Below are positions 1 to 9,029 of a DNA stretch of 64,000 bases, one piece after another. This DNA comes from Halalkalicoccus sp. CG83 (GTDB lineage: Archaea > Halobacteriota > Halobacteria > Halobacteriales > Halalkalicoccaceae). Made by a program: the position numbers and the translations under genes. The notes below the pieces were generated by a model. That model was given only the letters and a program-made list of their open reading frames with translations. It did not search any database and was not told where the DNA came from. The stretch is from positions 372,001-436,000 of the forward strand of contig NZ_JAZDDH010000001.1 in assembly GCF_037081715.1 (NCBI RefSeq), read 5' to 3'. Each line of letters opens with the position of its first letter. The stretch's first letter is position 1.

Positions 1-102
1 GGCACGAGCGCCGTCTTCGCCGGTACGCCGATCGTTGGAATCGCGCTGGTCGGAACGAGTCTGCTCCTGCTGATCGGGGCGATCGTGATGCTGTTCCGGT
101 GA
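1..102 (+). CDS. C-terminal end of a membrane protein (partial)
   Basis: Frame 1 is open from the first base to a TGA at 100-102 and encodes 33 residues. They are dominated by hydrophobic and small residues, ending in an LLLLIGAIVMLF stretch and a final Arg, which looks like a last transmembrane helix. The gene begins outside the window, so its function cannot be assigned. Confidence 0.6.
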   Translation, partial: GTSAVFAGTPIVGIALVGTSLLLLIGAIVMLFR

Positions 103-657
103 CGCGCAGCTCGGTTCTCCCGGCAATGAACCCTGAATCGCGGGTCGCCCTGGAAAACCGACTTCGGTTTTCCCAGCGTCGGAGCGAGAGTCCCGGGCAC
201 GTCCCTCTTCCCGTTTTCCGTGAGAGAGGCCAGGACTGCTGGTCGATCAGCGCCGGTGAGTGCGACCGCCGATCAATCGAACTCACACCTATCGAGGTTC
301 CTAGCCCGAGGAACCCGCAATCCATCTTGAAACTGTATTATCATTCACGATCAATATTATATGAAGAAGAATAACATCTAGTATGTGTTCAAATCACACC
401 AGGATTCGTTATCTGTTCTGCTATACGCTCCAAGCCGGGTCAAACACCCCGATATCGAATGAAAGGGACTATCAGGTGTATTCACCGCAGCTTACGATAC
501 CTGATCGTCTATCTAATATACATTTAAAAATAGATACCATAAAATCTCTTATAATACTAGTTCGTTTTATCTTTCATATATCTTGTAGATTAACACATCA
601 GACAGATTTATTACTTAACTAACTGTCAATTAGGTCGCTCCGGAAGGGGAGCACGCT
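103..657. other. AT-rich intergenic gap
   Basis: No convincing gene is visible. The first 200 bases keep chromosomal GC, but about 320-630 is strikingly AT-rich compared with the rest of the window, with many TAATA and ATTTAAAA tracts. Two short open frames here (99-374 and 383-622) have no haloarchaeal acidic composition. The AT-rich part directly precedes the Tat protein gene and may hold its promoter; it also resembles the low-GC flanks of acquired DNA. Confidence 0.5.
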
Positions 658-1234
658 ATGAACGGAAAGAACCGCTCGAGCACGAACCGTCGACGTCGCA
701 CGTTCCTGAAAGCGACCGGTCTCGCGACGGCCGGTCTGTTCGGGTTCACCGGCGTCGGCGCCGCTCACGACGATCACGAGAAGAACGATGAAAAGAAAGA
801 CCCGGTCTTCCGCGGGTTCAAACACGGCTATCACGGCGAGAAAAAAACGGAAGCACCACGGTAACGGATACCATCCCGGATACCGATACGGGAAGAAGAA
901 ACGTCGTGAGTACAGCGGCAAGAAACTCTACTTCCGCGGGTTCAAACACGGCTATCACGACGAGAAGAAACGGAAACGCCACGGCAAGGGCTACCACGAC
1001 GGCTACCGCGACGGCAAGACGGCGCACAAGGAAGTCGAGAAACGTCACAAAAAGCGCGACGAAAAGAAGCACACGCACGATCACGACCACCACGACCACA
1101 AAAAGGACGAGAGGCACAAGAAAGACAAAAAGGACGGACACCACCACGATCACGACACAGACGATCACCACGACCACAAGAAAAAGCGCAAGAAAGGTAT
1201 GAAGCGCGGGAAAGACAAGCACCACCACGGCTGA
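658..1234 (+). pseudogene. Tat-exported His/Lys-rich repeat protein, frame broken at a 7-A run
   Basis: The ATG at 658 opens a frame with a twin-arginine signal (RRRRTFLKAT, residues 11-20), a hydrophobic core and a VGAA cleavage region. It stops at 862-864. The +1 frame continues without a stop to 1234. With six instead of seven A at 841-847 the two parts join and the sequence matches itself: FRGFKHGYH plus EKK(R)K..HG.GY..GYR.GK occurs twice. The tail (about 1066-1231) is almost only His, Asp, Lys and Glu in HDHDHHDH-type blocks. This suggests metal binding outside the cell, which is inference. It is unusually basic for a haloarchaeal secreted protein. The break could be a sequencing error, a real mutation or slippage at the A run. 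Confidence 0.65.
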
Positions 1235-1411
1235 CCGTTTGATCGACTCCGACGGTCCTTCGACCGTCGAAGAGACGCCGCTCGGGCGTTCGGCTTACTC
1301 TTGAGCGGCGTCATACTGGGGATTCTCCCCCCTTCGAGTAGCGGCCTCAAATAGTAACGGTCGTGGTCGACGATTCGAATCAGTTCGGCAGTCGATGCGA
1401 TGGCGCTTCGT

Positions 1412-2659
1412 CTACGCGAACAGCTGTCGCGCGTCGTCGATGGCGTCGATCAGTCTGTCGACCTCCTCGCGGGTGTTGTAGAGGTAGAAGGAGGCCCGCG
1501 CGGAGGCCGCCGTGCCGAGTTCGTCGTGCAGCGGCTGGGTACAGTGGTCGCCCGCCCGGATCGCGACCGCGTGGTCGTTCATGATCGAGGCGAGGTCGTG
1601 GGCGTGGACTCCGTCCAGGTTGAAGCCGACGAGTCCGCCGCGCTTCTCGGGGTCGCGCGGCCCGTAGAGATCAATGTCGTCGAACTCCTCGAAACGGTCG
1701 ATGGCGTACTCGGTGAGCCACTCCTCGTGGGCTCGAATGCGGTCCATTCCCACGTCCTCGAGGTACTCGATCGCTCGATCGAGGGCGATCCCCTGGGCGA
1801 TCAGCGGCGTGCCGGCCTCGAACTTCCAGGGGAGGTCGTTCCAGGTCGAGTCCTCGAAGGTGACCTTCCGGATCATCTCGCCGCCGTAGAGGAACGGCTC
1901 CATCTCCTCGAGGATCTCCTTCTTCCCGTAGAGACAGCCGATCCCCGTCGGACCGGCCATCTTGTGGCCCGAGAAGGCGTAGAAGTCGGCGTCGATCGCC
2001 TCGACGTCCACCGGTCGGTTGGGAACGGCCTGGGCGCCGTCGACGAAGATCAGCGAGTCGTCTGCGTGAGCGAGGTCGGCGAGCTCCTCGACGGGGTTGA
2101 TCGTGCCCAGCGCGTTCGAGACGTGGACCACCGAGACCATCCGCGTGTCCTCGCCGATCAGCTCACGGGCGTGTTCCATGTCGAGTTCGCCCTCCTCGGT
2201 GATGCCGATGTACTTCACCTCGGCACCCGTTCGTTTCGCGATCTGCTGCCAGGTGACCAGCGAGGCGTGGTGTTCCATCTGCGTCAGCACCACCTCGTCG
2301 CCCTCCTTGAGCTCGTTCAGTCCCCAGGCGTAGGCGACGAGGTTCTCCGCCTCGGTGGTGTTCTTCGTGAAGACCATCTCCTCGCGCTCGCCGCTCGCGC
2401 CGACGAACCTCGCCACGTTGTCGTGGGCCTCCTCGTAGGCGATCGAAGCCTCCTGACTGAGATGGTGGATCCCGCGGTGGACGTTCGCGTTGGTCGCGCG
2501 GTAGTAGTCGGAAATCGCGTCGATCACCTGGTTCGGCGTCTGCGTCGTCGCGGCGTTGTCGAGGTACACCAGCCGGTTGCCGTCGAACTCGCGCTCGAGG
2601 ATCGGGAAGTCCTCCCGGATCCGTTCGACGTCGAGCGGTGCGGATTCCTGAACACCCAT
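1412..2659 (-). CDS. sufS: Cysteine desulfurase SufS
   Basis: A class V PLP enzyme of 415 residues, usual for SufS. It takes sulfur from cysteine as a persulfide and passes it to Fe-S cluster assembly in the cytoplasm. The PLP lysine is K233 in SGHKM, the PLP-contacting VDGAQ is at 206-210, and the catalytic cysteine is C373 in AGDHCTQP. The N-terminal YLDNAATTQ motif is at 32-40. The start ATG at 2659 is the first in frame and the N-terminus matches the family. It stands alone here; no sufBCD or sufU is within the window. Confidence 0.93.
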   Translation of the reverse strand: MGVQESAPLDVERIREDFPILEREFDGNRLVYLDNAATTQTPNQVIDAISDYYRATNANVHRGIHHLSQEASIAYEEAHDNVARFVGASGEREEMVFTKNTTEAENLVAYAWGLNELKEGDEVVLTQMEHHASLVTWQQIAKRTGAEVKYIGITEEGELDMEHARELIGEDTRMVSVVHVSNALGTINPVEELADLAHADDSLIFVDGAQAVPNRPVDVEAIDADFYAFSGHKMAGPTGIGCLYGKKEILEEMEPFLYGGEMIRKVTFEDSTWNDLPWKFEAGTPLIAQGIALDRAIEYLEDVGMDRIRAHEEWLTEYAIDRFEEFDDIDLYGPRDPEKRGGLVGFNLDGVHAHDLASIMNDHAVAIRAGDHCTQPLHDELGTAASARASFYLYNTREEVDRLIDAIDDARQLFA

Positions 2660-2822
2660 TGACGGTGCGGAGGGGCCCGAGGGAGAACATTCCTTCGGTC
2701 CTACGGCGGATTCGTAACCGGAACCGGTTATCTCTCCGTCGCCCGCTCCGGGCGCTCGCCGTTCGATCGTGCCGTGCGATCACCTACCGATAAGTGGGGA
2801 TGCCGCGATGGGCGAAGCGTCA

Positions 2823-3794
2823 ATGACACGCATCACGAACCGACCGCTCGGCGACGCCCCCTCGGGTGAGGCCCCGGAACCCCTCGACATCCCCTGGGTC
2901 GACATCCACCAGCACACGCAGTCGCTCACGTGGAACGACCGGGAGGCGTTCGACCTTAGCGGCGGACAGGCAGCAGTGATGATCGCGGCGGGCTACTACT
3001 GGGCACCCTACCGGCCCGTCTCGGCCGACGACGTCCGCTTTCTGTGGGACGACGCGCTCCGGCGGGCGGCGTGTTTCGACCACCGTCACTTCTACGACCA
3101 GTACGTCGCGGTCGGCGTCCACACGTGGGCCGGCGTCGAGGGTGCTGAGGAACTGCTCGCGGTGCTGCCCGACTACTGCGAACACGAGCGGGTGATCGCG
3201 CTCGGCGAGACGGGGATCGAGTCCACCCACCACACCTCGGGATGGGGGCTTGACGAGCAACGCGAGGTCGTCTCCGAGCAGTTCCACGTCGCCCGCGAGA
3301 CGGGGCTGCCGGTGCTGGTTCACACGCCCGGATCGAGCAAGGGAGGGCTCCCCGCGAAGTACGGCCACAGCTACGAGGAGGCCAACGAGAGCTTCACCGA
3401 CCCCCTACTGAATCCGGAGACGGCGAAGACCGACGCCGTCGAGATCGACCTCGAACTCGTCGACGAGGCCGGGCTGTCGGACGAGCAGGTCGTGATCGAC
3501 CACGCCAGCCCCGAGATCGTCCCGCTGGTGATGGAGACCACCGACTGCTATCTGAGCTTCAGCGTCAGCGCGCCGTGGCTCCGCGGGTTCGATCCCGCGG
3601 ACGTCGCCGAGGCGATCGAGGAGTACGGCCCCGACCGAATCGTGCTCGATTCCGATCTCATCGGCGCCATGCAGCACGACGCGTTCGCGATGAAGCGGAC
3701 GATAATGGACCTCCGTCGGTTGGGCGTCGACCGCGAGGCGATCGAAACGGTCGTCCACGAGAACCCGAGACGCGTGCTCGGGCTGGATCGGTAG
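2823..3794 (+). CDS. TatD-like metal-dependent hydrolase (COG1099 type)
   Basis: A TIM-barrel amidohydrolase-superfamily protein. Visible metal ligands are HQH (H29 and H31 from this start), E in ALGETGIES, H in LVHTPG, H in VIDHASPE and D in VLDSDL, in the TatD order. Archaeal COG1099 proteins have this length (about 320-340) and no firm substrate; phosphoester or nucleic acid hydrolysis is inferred from the fold. In-frame ATGs at 2769 and 2808 would extend the N-terminus; I prefer 2823 because family similarity starts soon after it. It is divergent from sufS. Confidence 0.8.
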   Translation: MTRITNRPLGDAPSGEAPEPLDIPWVDIHQHTQSLTWNDREAFDLSGGQAAVMIAAGYYWAPYRPVSADDVRFLWDDALRRAACFDHRHFYDQYVAVGVHTWAGVEGAEELLAVLPDYCEHERVIALGETGIESTHHTSGWGLDEQREVVSEQFHVARETGLPVLVHTPGSSKGGLPAKYGHSYEEANESFTDPLLNPETAKTDAVEIDLELVDEAGLSDEQVVIDHASPEIVPLVMETTDCYLSFSVSAPWLRGFDPADVAEAIEEYGPDRIVLDSDLIGAMQHDAFAMKRTIMDLRRLGVDREAIETVVHENPRRVLGLDR

Positions 3795-3800
3795 ATCCGC

Positions 3801-4091
3801 CTACATCCGCAGGAACTGGGCGTGGGGCGTCCCGTCGATCTCAAGAACGTTCGCCTCGTCGACGTGGCCGCGCTCGATCGCGAGCGTCACCGCCCGTTCG
3901 CCGACGAGGTTCGCGACGCTCGCGCGATCGAGGCTGTTCGCGGCGTCGCGTTCCTCGACCTCCTCGCCGCCGTAGAACTCCTCGGTGACCGTCAGCGAGA
4001 GCTCGCCGTTCTCGAAGGTCTCTCCCAGAACGTCCGCGTCGCAGACCGCGACCAACAGCCCCTTCGGCGTCTCGTGTTCGGTGACGATCAT
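3801..4091 (-). CDS. DUF424 family protein
   Basis: A 96-residue acidic protein with the DUF424 pattern: an N-terminal beta strand followed by GLLVAVCDADVLGETF, then FYGGEEV and an alpha-helical end. The family is archaeal and its function is unknown. Its ATG overlaps the stop of the upstream TPR gene as ATGA (4088-4091), so the two are probably co-translated. The open frame continues further upstream inside the TPR gene, but that part reads as Arg-rich shadow sequence, so the start at 4091 is secure. It converges with the TatD-like gene, with a 6-base gap. Confidence 0.85.
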   Translation of the reverse strand: MIVTEHETPKGLLVAVCDADVLGETFENGELSLTVTEEFYGGEEVEERDAANSLDRASVANLVGERAVTLAIERGHVDEANVLEIDGTPHAQFLRM

Positions 4092-4825
4092 CGCTCCATC
4101 AGCTGCTGTTCTGCGTCGGAACGGAGCTCCTCGGCCTCCTCCGCGAGCTCCTCTGCGAGATCGTCCTCGCCGAGCTGCTCGTGGGCGCGGGCCTTCTCCT
4201 CGAGCACCTCGGCGCTCCGGGTCCCGAGCCGGATCGCGTTGTCGAAGCAGTTCACCGCCTCCTCCGCGAGGCCGCGCTCGAGCAGGAAGAAGCCGCGGTT
4301 GTACCACGCCTGCGAGAAGCGCTGGTCGATCTCGACGGCGCGTTCCGCGTGTTCGAGCGCCTGCTCGCTCTTGCCGGTCTCCCAGAGCGCGTAGGCGAGG
4401 TTCGTCTCGGCAACGGCGGCGTGCTCCGAGCGGTCGTCGATCCGCAGCGCCTCACGGTAGGCGCCGATCGCCTCGTCGTACTCCTCCATCTCGGCGTGGG
4501 CGACGCCCTTGTTCGCCCACGCCTCCTGGGCGAGAAGCGAGTCCTCCTCGGCGAAACGAGCGGCGCGCTCGAACGTGTCGACCGCCTGCTCGTGGCGGTT
4601 GATACCCATGTAGGAGAGCCCCACGTCGATCAGCGACCCGACGTCGATGTCGTCGCGGGCGACGTTGTGCTCGTCGAGGAGGTCGGTCAGCACGCGCGAG
4701 TCGACGGGATCGACCTTCTCGGGGTCGATCTCGAGCTCGGGCGGATCGAGATCGAACTCCTCGTAGGCCTCGGAGAAGCCCTGCCCCTCGGAGAAACGGT
4801 GGTCTCGGTCCTCTGAATCGGTCAT
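4088..4825 (-). CDS. TPR repeat protein
   Basis: 245 residues, strongly acidic. After an Asp/Glu-rich N-terminal tail, several tandem 34-residue TPR helices are visible between about residues 60 and 215: A..NKGVAH.....YDEAI..Y.EAL.ID, then A.ETNLAYAL....G....ALEHAERAVEID, then A.YNRGFFLLERGL.EEAVNCFDNAI. TPR proteins hold protein complexes together; the partner is unknown. It is the first gene of a two-gene operon with the DUF424 protein (ATGA overlap). Confidence 0.85.
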   Translation of the reverse strand: MTDSEDRDHRFSEGQGFSEAYEEFDLDPPELEIDPEKVDPVDSRVLTDLLDEHNVARDDIDVGSLIDVGLSYMGINRHEQAVDTFERAARFAEEDSLLAQEAWANKGVAHAEMEEYDEAIGAYREALRIDDRSEHAAVAETNLAYALWETGKSEQALEHAERAVEIDQRFSQAWYNRGFFLLERGLAEEAVNCFDNAIRLGTRSAEVLEEKARAHEQLGEDDLAEELAEEAEELRSDAEQQLMER

Positions 4826-5021
4826 ACTCGCCGTAGGCGAGTCGGCGTGTTAAACCCTGCGCGAGATCCCCGTTCGATCCCGCCGAGGCGCTTTCCGGCT
4901 CCGTCGCCCTGGGACGCCCGACCGCTCCAGCCGGAACCGTCCGTCGGAAGGGTGCTCTCCCACGTGAGACGTCCCTTTCACGTCCACAACCGATTAACCG
5001 ACTCCCGACGAACGCCTCGGC

Positions 5022-5576
5022 ATGCGCCTGTTCGTTAGCGTCGACGTTCCCGACGAACTCGTGGACGCGGTCGCGGAGCTCCAGGAGGCGTTCGCCGGCG
5101 CCGACGGCCTCCGGTTCACCGATCCCGGATCCGTTCACGTCACGCTGAAGTTCCTCGGCGAGGTCGAGGAGGAGCGCCTTTCCGAACTGACGAGCGCGAT
5201 CGAGACGGCCATCGAGGAGGCCGGCGTCTCGGCGTTCGAGACCGAGTTCGGCGGGCTCGGCGTCTTCCCCTCGCCCGAGTACATCAGCGTCGTCTGGTTT
5301 GGGGTTCGCGAGGGTGCCTCGGAGATGACCCGGCTCCACGAGGCGATCGAACGCCGAACCGTGGAGCTGGGATTCGAACCCGAGAGCCACGAGTTCACGC
5401 CCCACGTCACGCTCGCACGGATGGACCACGCCGGCGGAAAGGAACTCGTCCAACGGCTGGTCCGCGAGCGCGACCCGACGATCGGTCGGACGACCGTCGA
5501 GGAGGTACGACTGACCGAGAGCGAACTCGGCCCCGATGGTCCGACCTACTCGACGATCGAGCGGTTCCCCCTGTAG
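5022..5576 (+). CDS. thpR: RNA 2',3'-cyclic phosphodiesterase ThpR
   Basis: 184 residues, matching the LigT/ThpR fold of two related lobes. The two catalytic HxT motifs are HVTL at H39/T41 and HVTL at H128/T130. The family hydrolyses 2',3'-cyclic phosphates and can ligate 2'-5' linkages; in archaea a role in tRNA end processing is thought likely. The start MRLFVSVDVP matches the family N-terminus. No obvious operon partner. Confidence 0.92.
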   Translation: MRLFVSVDVPDELVDAVAELQEAFAGADGLRFTDPGSVHVTLKFLGEVEEERLSELTSAIETAIEEAGVSAFETEFGGLGVFPSPEYISVVWFGVREGASEMTRLHEAIERRTVELGFEPESHEFTPHVTLARMDHAGGKELVQRLVRERDPTIGRTTVEEVRLTESELGPDGPTYSTIERFPL

Positions 5577-5664
5577 GTTACGTCCGTCCTAACGCCGGTT
5601 ACACACATCAAAAAACCTAGAACAATATATTGTATTTATTATGTTTACGTACCATCGACCGGAC

Positions 5665-5940
5665 ATGGCGAACTGTGACCGATGTGGTAGCTACGTGTCG
5701 GCGGATTACGTCCGAGTGTTCAGCGACAACCAGGGCCGGATCCACTCCTGTCCCGACTGTCCGACCGGTCGAGAGGAGGAATCGACCGCGAGCGAGGAGT
5801 CGCGGCGCGGACTCACGTTCAGAATGAGCGAGTACGAGACCGGGACCGACCGCGAGGACGGGACGACCGACTCGGCGTCGTCGGCCGGCACCGATAGTCG
5901 GCTCGGTCGCGTGAGCGCGGCGGTGTCGGGGCTGTTCTGA
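5665..5940 (+). CDS. Small zinc-finger protein (DUF7563-like)
   Basis: 91 residues from the ATG at 5665. The N-terminal 40 residues form a compact zinc-binding module: CDRCGSYVS, then [16 protein letters not shown], giving two CxxC knuckles. This resembles the short haloarchaeal proteins now called DUF7563. The rest is a disordered acidic Ser/Thr-rich tail. An in-frame ATG at 5641 would add MFTYHRPD; family members begin just before the first CxxC, so 5665 is preferred. The AT-rich stretch 5610-5640 just upstream is the likely promoter. Function unknown. Confidence 0.75.
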   Translation: MANCDRCGSYVSADYVRVFSDNQGRIHSCPDCPTGREEESTASEESRRGLTFRMSEYETGTDREDGTTDSASSAGTDSRLGRVSAAVSGLF

Positions 5941-5992
5941 GCCGGTTCGAAGGGACAGCATTTTATGCGCCCGTAGGGTAGATGCGGCTACT

Positions 5993-6145
5993 ATGGGTAA
6001 GAAGTCGAAGGCGAAGAAGAAGCGGCTGGCGAAGCTCGAACGGCAGAACTCGCGGATCCCCGCATGGGTGATGCTGAAGACCGACCGTGAGGTCACGCGA
6101 AACCACAAGCGCCGCAACTGGCGGCGTAGCGACACCGACGAATAA
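5993..6145 (+). CDS. rpl39e: 50S ribosomal protein L39e
   Basis: 50 residues, [16 protein letters not shown]...[12 protein letters not shown]...NHKRRNWRR.., a clear L39e. It is a short basic protein that lines the peptide exit tunnel of the large subunit. Its TAA stop overlaps the ATG of rpl31e by one base (TAATG at 6143-6147). It heads the rpl39e-rpl31e-tif6 operon. An archaeal promoter probably lies in ATTTTATGCG at about 5960-5968. Confidence 0.96.
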   Translation: MGKKSKAKKKRLAKLERQNSRIPAWVMLKTDREVTRNHKRRNWRRSDTDE

Positions 6146-6423
6146 TGAGCTCGAGCGACTTCGAGGAGCGCGTCGTCACGGTGCCGCTTCGCGACGCCAA
6201 GGCGCAGGCCGGCCACGAGCGTGCCGACAAGGCGATGACCATCGTCCGCGAACACCTCGCGAAACACTTCAGCGTCGAGGAGGACGCCGTTCGGCTCGAC
6301 TCCTCGATCAACGAGGCCGTCTGGGAACGCGGGCGAAGCAAGCCCCCGCGAAAGCTCCGGATCCGCGCGGCTCGCTTCACCGAGGAGGGTGAGGCGACCG
6401 TCGAAGCAGAGCTCGCACAGTAG
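6145..6423 (+). CDS. rpl31e: 50S ribosomal protein L31e
   Basis: 92 residues. It begins [19 protein letters not shown], then has the [19 protein letters not shown] helix and the C-terminal [19 protein letters not shown], which are L31e hallmarks. It is a large-subunit protein near the tunnel exit. It overlaps rpl39e by one base and is followed one base later by the GTG start of tif6, so all three are translationally linked. Confidence 0.96.
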   Translation: MSSSDFEERVVTVPLRDAKAQAGHERADKAMTIVREHLAKHFSVEEDAVRLDSSINEAVWERGRSKPPRKLRIRAARFTEEGEATVEAELAQ

Positions 6424-6424
6424 C

Positions 6425-7090
6425 GTGCTCCGCGCCGCGTTCTTCGGTTCGTCGGCGATCGGCGTCTTCACCCGTGCCACCGACGACTGCGTGCTGGTTC
6501 GCCGCGACGTCGAGGACGACCTCCGGGAGGAACTCGAGGCCGAACTTGAGGCGCCGGCGATCCCAACGACGATCGGAGGCTCCTCGACGGTCGGTGCGCT
6601 CTCGGTCGGCAACGAGAACGGGTTGCTCGTAAGCAGCCGCATCACCGACGCCGAGCGCGAGACCATCGAGGCCGTCTCGGACCTGCCGATCACCGAACTA
6701 CCGGGACGGATCAACGCCGCGGGCAACGTCGTGCTCGCGAACGACACCGGCGCGTACGTCCACCCGGACCTCGACCGGGAGGCGGTCCGTGCCGTGAAGG
6801 ACGGACTCGGCGTCCCGGTGGAACGCGGCGAGCTCGCGGGTCTCAGAACCGTGGGAACGGCGGCGGTCGCCACCGAGAAGGGCGTGCTCTGTCATCCCAA
6901 GACGACCGACGGCGAACTCGACTTCCTCGAGGAACTGCTCGACGTCTACGCCGACATCGGTACGATCAACTACGGCGGCCCGCTGGTGGGCTCCGGCCTC
7001 GTCGCGAACGACGCCGGCTACGTCGTCGGCCAGGACACCACGGGGCCCGAACTCGGGCGGATCGAGGACGCGCTGGGCTATCTCGACTAG
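6425..7090 (+). CDS. tif6: Translation initiation factor aIF6
   Basis: 221 residues from the GTG at 6425 ([15 protein letters not shown]). It has the five-fold pseudo-symmetric repeat seen in aIF6, with a recurring pattern such as [24 protein letters not shown] and ANDAGYVVG. aIF6 binds the 50S subunit and keeps it apart from the 30S. The frame stays open upstream to 6389, but that part lies inside rpl31e. The GTG one base after the rpl31e stop is the natural start. Confidence 0.94.
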   Translation: MLRAAFFGSSAIGVFTRATDDCVLVRRDVEDDLREELEAELEAPAIPTTIGGSSTVGALSVGNENGLLVSSRITDAERETIEAVSDLPITELPGRINAAGNVVLANDTGAYVHPDLDREAVRAVKDGLGVPVERGELAGLRTVGTAAVATEKGVLCHPKTTDGELDFLEELLDVYADIGTINYGGPLVGSGLVANDAGYVVGQDTTGPELGRIEDALGYLD

Positions 7091-7160
7091 GAAGATACTT
7101 CCGACTCGCTGCTCGATGTGTGGACATGACGTTCGCTTCTAACTCGACGGTGATCGCACG

Positions 7161-7625
7161 ATGAGCATGGGTGGCATGGGCGGCAACCCCGAACTGCAGG
7201 AGCTCTCACAGCAGCTCCAGGAACTCGACGCCCAGCAGGAGTCCCTGGAGGACGAGATCGAGCGGCTCCAGAACGAACAGACCGAAATCACCGAGGCGAT
7301 CGACGCGCTCGAGTCCCTCGAGACCGGCTCGACGGTGCAGGTGCCCGTCGGCGGCGGCGCCTACGTCCGCGCGACCGTCGACGACATCGACGAGGTCGTC
7401 GTCGGGATCGGCAGCGACTTCGCCGCCGAGCAGCCCCGCGACGACGCCATCGAGACGCTCCGAGCGAAGCGCGACACCCTCTCCGAGCGGATCGACGAGT
7501 TCCAGGGCGAGATCGACGAGGTCGAGAGCGAGATAAGCGAGCTCGAACAGAAGGCCCAGCAGCTCCAGCAGCAACAGCAGCAGCAGGCGATGCAGCAGCT
7601 CCAGCAGCAGAACGACGAGCAGTAG
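7161..7625 (+). CDS. pfdA: Prefoldin subunit alpha
   Basis: 154 residues with two long coiled-coil helices. The first (about residues 10-50) is QQLQELDAQQESLEDEIERLQ; the second (about 100-150) ends in a Gln-rich tail. Between them lie the beta hairpins TGSTVQVPVGGGAYVRA and DEVVVGIGSDFAAE. Prefoldin is a jellyfish-shaped cytosolic chaperone that hands unfolded proteins to the thermosome. The first 10 residues are Met/Gly-rich. It is followed 13 bases later by ftsY. Confidence 0.95.
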   Translation: MSMGGMGGNPELQELSQQLQELDAQQESLEDEIERLQNEQTEITEAIDALESLETGSTVQVPVGGGAYVRATVDDIDEVVVGIGSDFAAEQPRDDAIETLRAKRDTLSERIDEFQGEIDEVESEISELEQKAQQLQQQQQQQAMQQLQQQNDEQ

Positions 7626-7638
7626 AGTAGCGTAGGCC

Positions 7639-8919
7639 ATGTTCGACAGTCTGAAGGACAAGCTCGGCCGGTTCCGCGAGGACGCCGAGGAGGAGGCCGA
7701 AGCGGCCGAGACGGAGGAGACGGAGGAACCCGCGGAGACCGTAGACGAAACCGGGGGAGAGAAGCCACCCGCGGGATCGCGGACGGACGCCGACTCGACG
7801 CAGGGAACGACCGAGCCCGCGGCGAGTGTGGAACCCGACGCCGAACCCGAGCCCGCCGGCTCCGGCGAACCGATCGAGCCCGCCGGCTCCGGCGAACCGA
7901 TCGAGCCCGACGTCTCCCCGGACGCCGACTCCGATTCCGCCACTAGGGCGGAGCCGAGCGAGACGCGAGTCGAAGCGGACGAACAGACGTCCGAGTCCCG
8001 GACCGAGTCCGAGGAGGGTGGGGACAGTTCTAGCGGCTTCATGCACCGGGCGCGCTCGCTCGCGACCGGCAAGATCGTCATCGACCCGGAGGTCATCGAG
8101 GGACCGCTCGACGACCTCGAGATCGCGCTGCTCGAGAGCGACGTCGAGCTGACCGTCGCGAACGAGATCATCGAGGGCGTCCGGGACGAGCTCGAGAACG
8201 CCACTCGCGGGATGCGACAGACGGTCGACGACGTGATCGAGAACGCGCTCCGCGAGGCGCTGCTCGACGTGATCGCGGTCGGCCAGTTCGACTTCGACCA
8301 ACGGATCGCCGAGGCCGAGAAGCCCGTCACGCTCATCTTCACCGGCGTCAACGGCGTCGGCAAGACCACCACGATCGCGAAGCTCTCCCAGTACCTCGAG
8401 AAGCGGGGCTACTCGACGGTGATCGCGAACGGCGACACCTACCGCGCGGGTGCGAACGAGCAGATCCGAGAGCACGCCGACGCGTTGGGGACGAAGCTCA
8501 TCAGCCACCAGCAGGGTGGCGACCCCGCCGCGGTGATCTACGATGCCGTCGAGTACGCCGAGGCCCACGACGTCGACGTCGTGCTCGGCGACACGGCCGG
8601 ACGGCTCCACACCAACGAGGGGCTGATGGACCAGCTCGAGAAGATCGATCGCGTCGTCGGTCCCGACATGACGCTGTTCGTCGACGAGGCCGTCGCCGGC
8701 CAGGACGCCGTCCAGCGCGCGAAGAAGTTCAACGACGCCGCCGAGATCGACGGCGCCGTCCTCACGAAGGCCGACGCCGACGCCAACGGCGGCGCGGCGA
8801 TCTCGATCGCCTACGTCACCGGCAAGCCGATCCTGTTCCTCGGCACCGGCCAGGGCTACGACGACATCGAACGGTTCGACCCCGAGCGACTTGCCGACCA
8901 GTTAGTCGGCGCGGAGTAG
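7639..8919 (+). CDS. ftsY: Signal recognition particle receptor FtsY
   Basis: 426 residues: a long acidic disordered N-terminal region (about 1-130), then the helical N domain and the GTPase G domain. The P-loop GVNGVGKTT starts at residue 236 (K242); GDTYRAGA, DTAGR and TKAD follow in order. FtsY docks SRP-ribosome complexes at the membrane. The acidic tail probably makes membrane and translocon contacts, as in other FtsY proteins. It contains two exact 9-residue copies of EPAGSGEPI. The partner srp54 lies about 6 kb downstream. Confidence 0.96.
   Translation: MFDSLKDKLGRFREDAEEEAEAAETEETEEPAETVDETGGEKPPAGSRTDADSTQGTTEPAASVEPDAEPEPAGSGEPIEPAGSGEPIEPDVSPDADSDSATRAEPSETRVEADEQTSESRTESEEGGDSSSGFMHRARSLATGKIVIDPEVIEGPLDDLEIALLESDVELTVANEIIEGVRDELENATRGMRQTVDDVIENALREALLDVIAVGQFDFDQRIAEAEKPVTLIFTGVNGVGKTTTIAKLSQYLEKRGYSTVIANGDTYRAGANEQIREHADALGTKLISHQQGGDPAAVIYDAVEYAEAHDVDVVLGDTAGRLHTNEGLMDQLEKIDRVVGPDMTLFVDEAVAGQDAVQRAKKFNDAAEIDGAVLTKADADANGGAAISIAYVTGKPILFLGTGQGYDDIERFDPERLADQLVGAE
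7849..7902 (+). repeat. 27-base tandem duplication in the ftsY linker
   Basis: Two exact in-frame 27-base units (7849-7875 and 7876-7902), each encoding EPAGSGEPI, in the disordered acidic region of FtsY. A third partial copy (GAGCCCGA) follows. The perfect identity suggests a recent slippage duplication without functional cost. Confidence 0.9.
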
Positions 8920-9029
8920 CCGTCCGCCTTCGGCCGAAACCCCTATCGTACCGTCGCGACGGAATCGCACGATCTCGAGGGTTTGACACGCTCCACGCAC
9001 CGGAGTAGGGTTCGTCGCCCGTATCGTCA

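Noticed and set aside
99-622. Two short open frames in the first intergenic gap
   Set aside because: No acidic bias, no family resemblance and no ribosome-binding signal; the second lies in the AT-rich island.
1400-2662. 420-codon open frame on the plus strand opposite sufS
   Set aside because: It mirrors a clear SufS on the other strand. High GC makes long antisense frames common here; composition is Val/Arg rich and matches no family.
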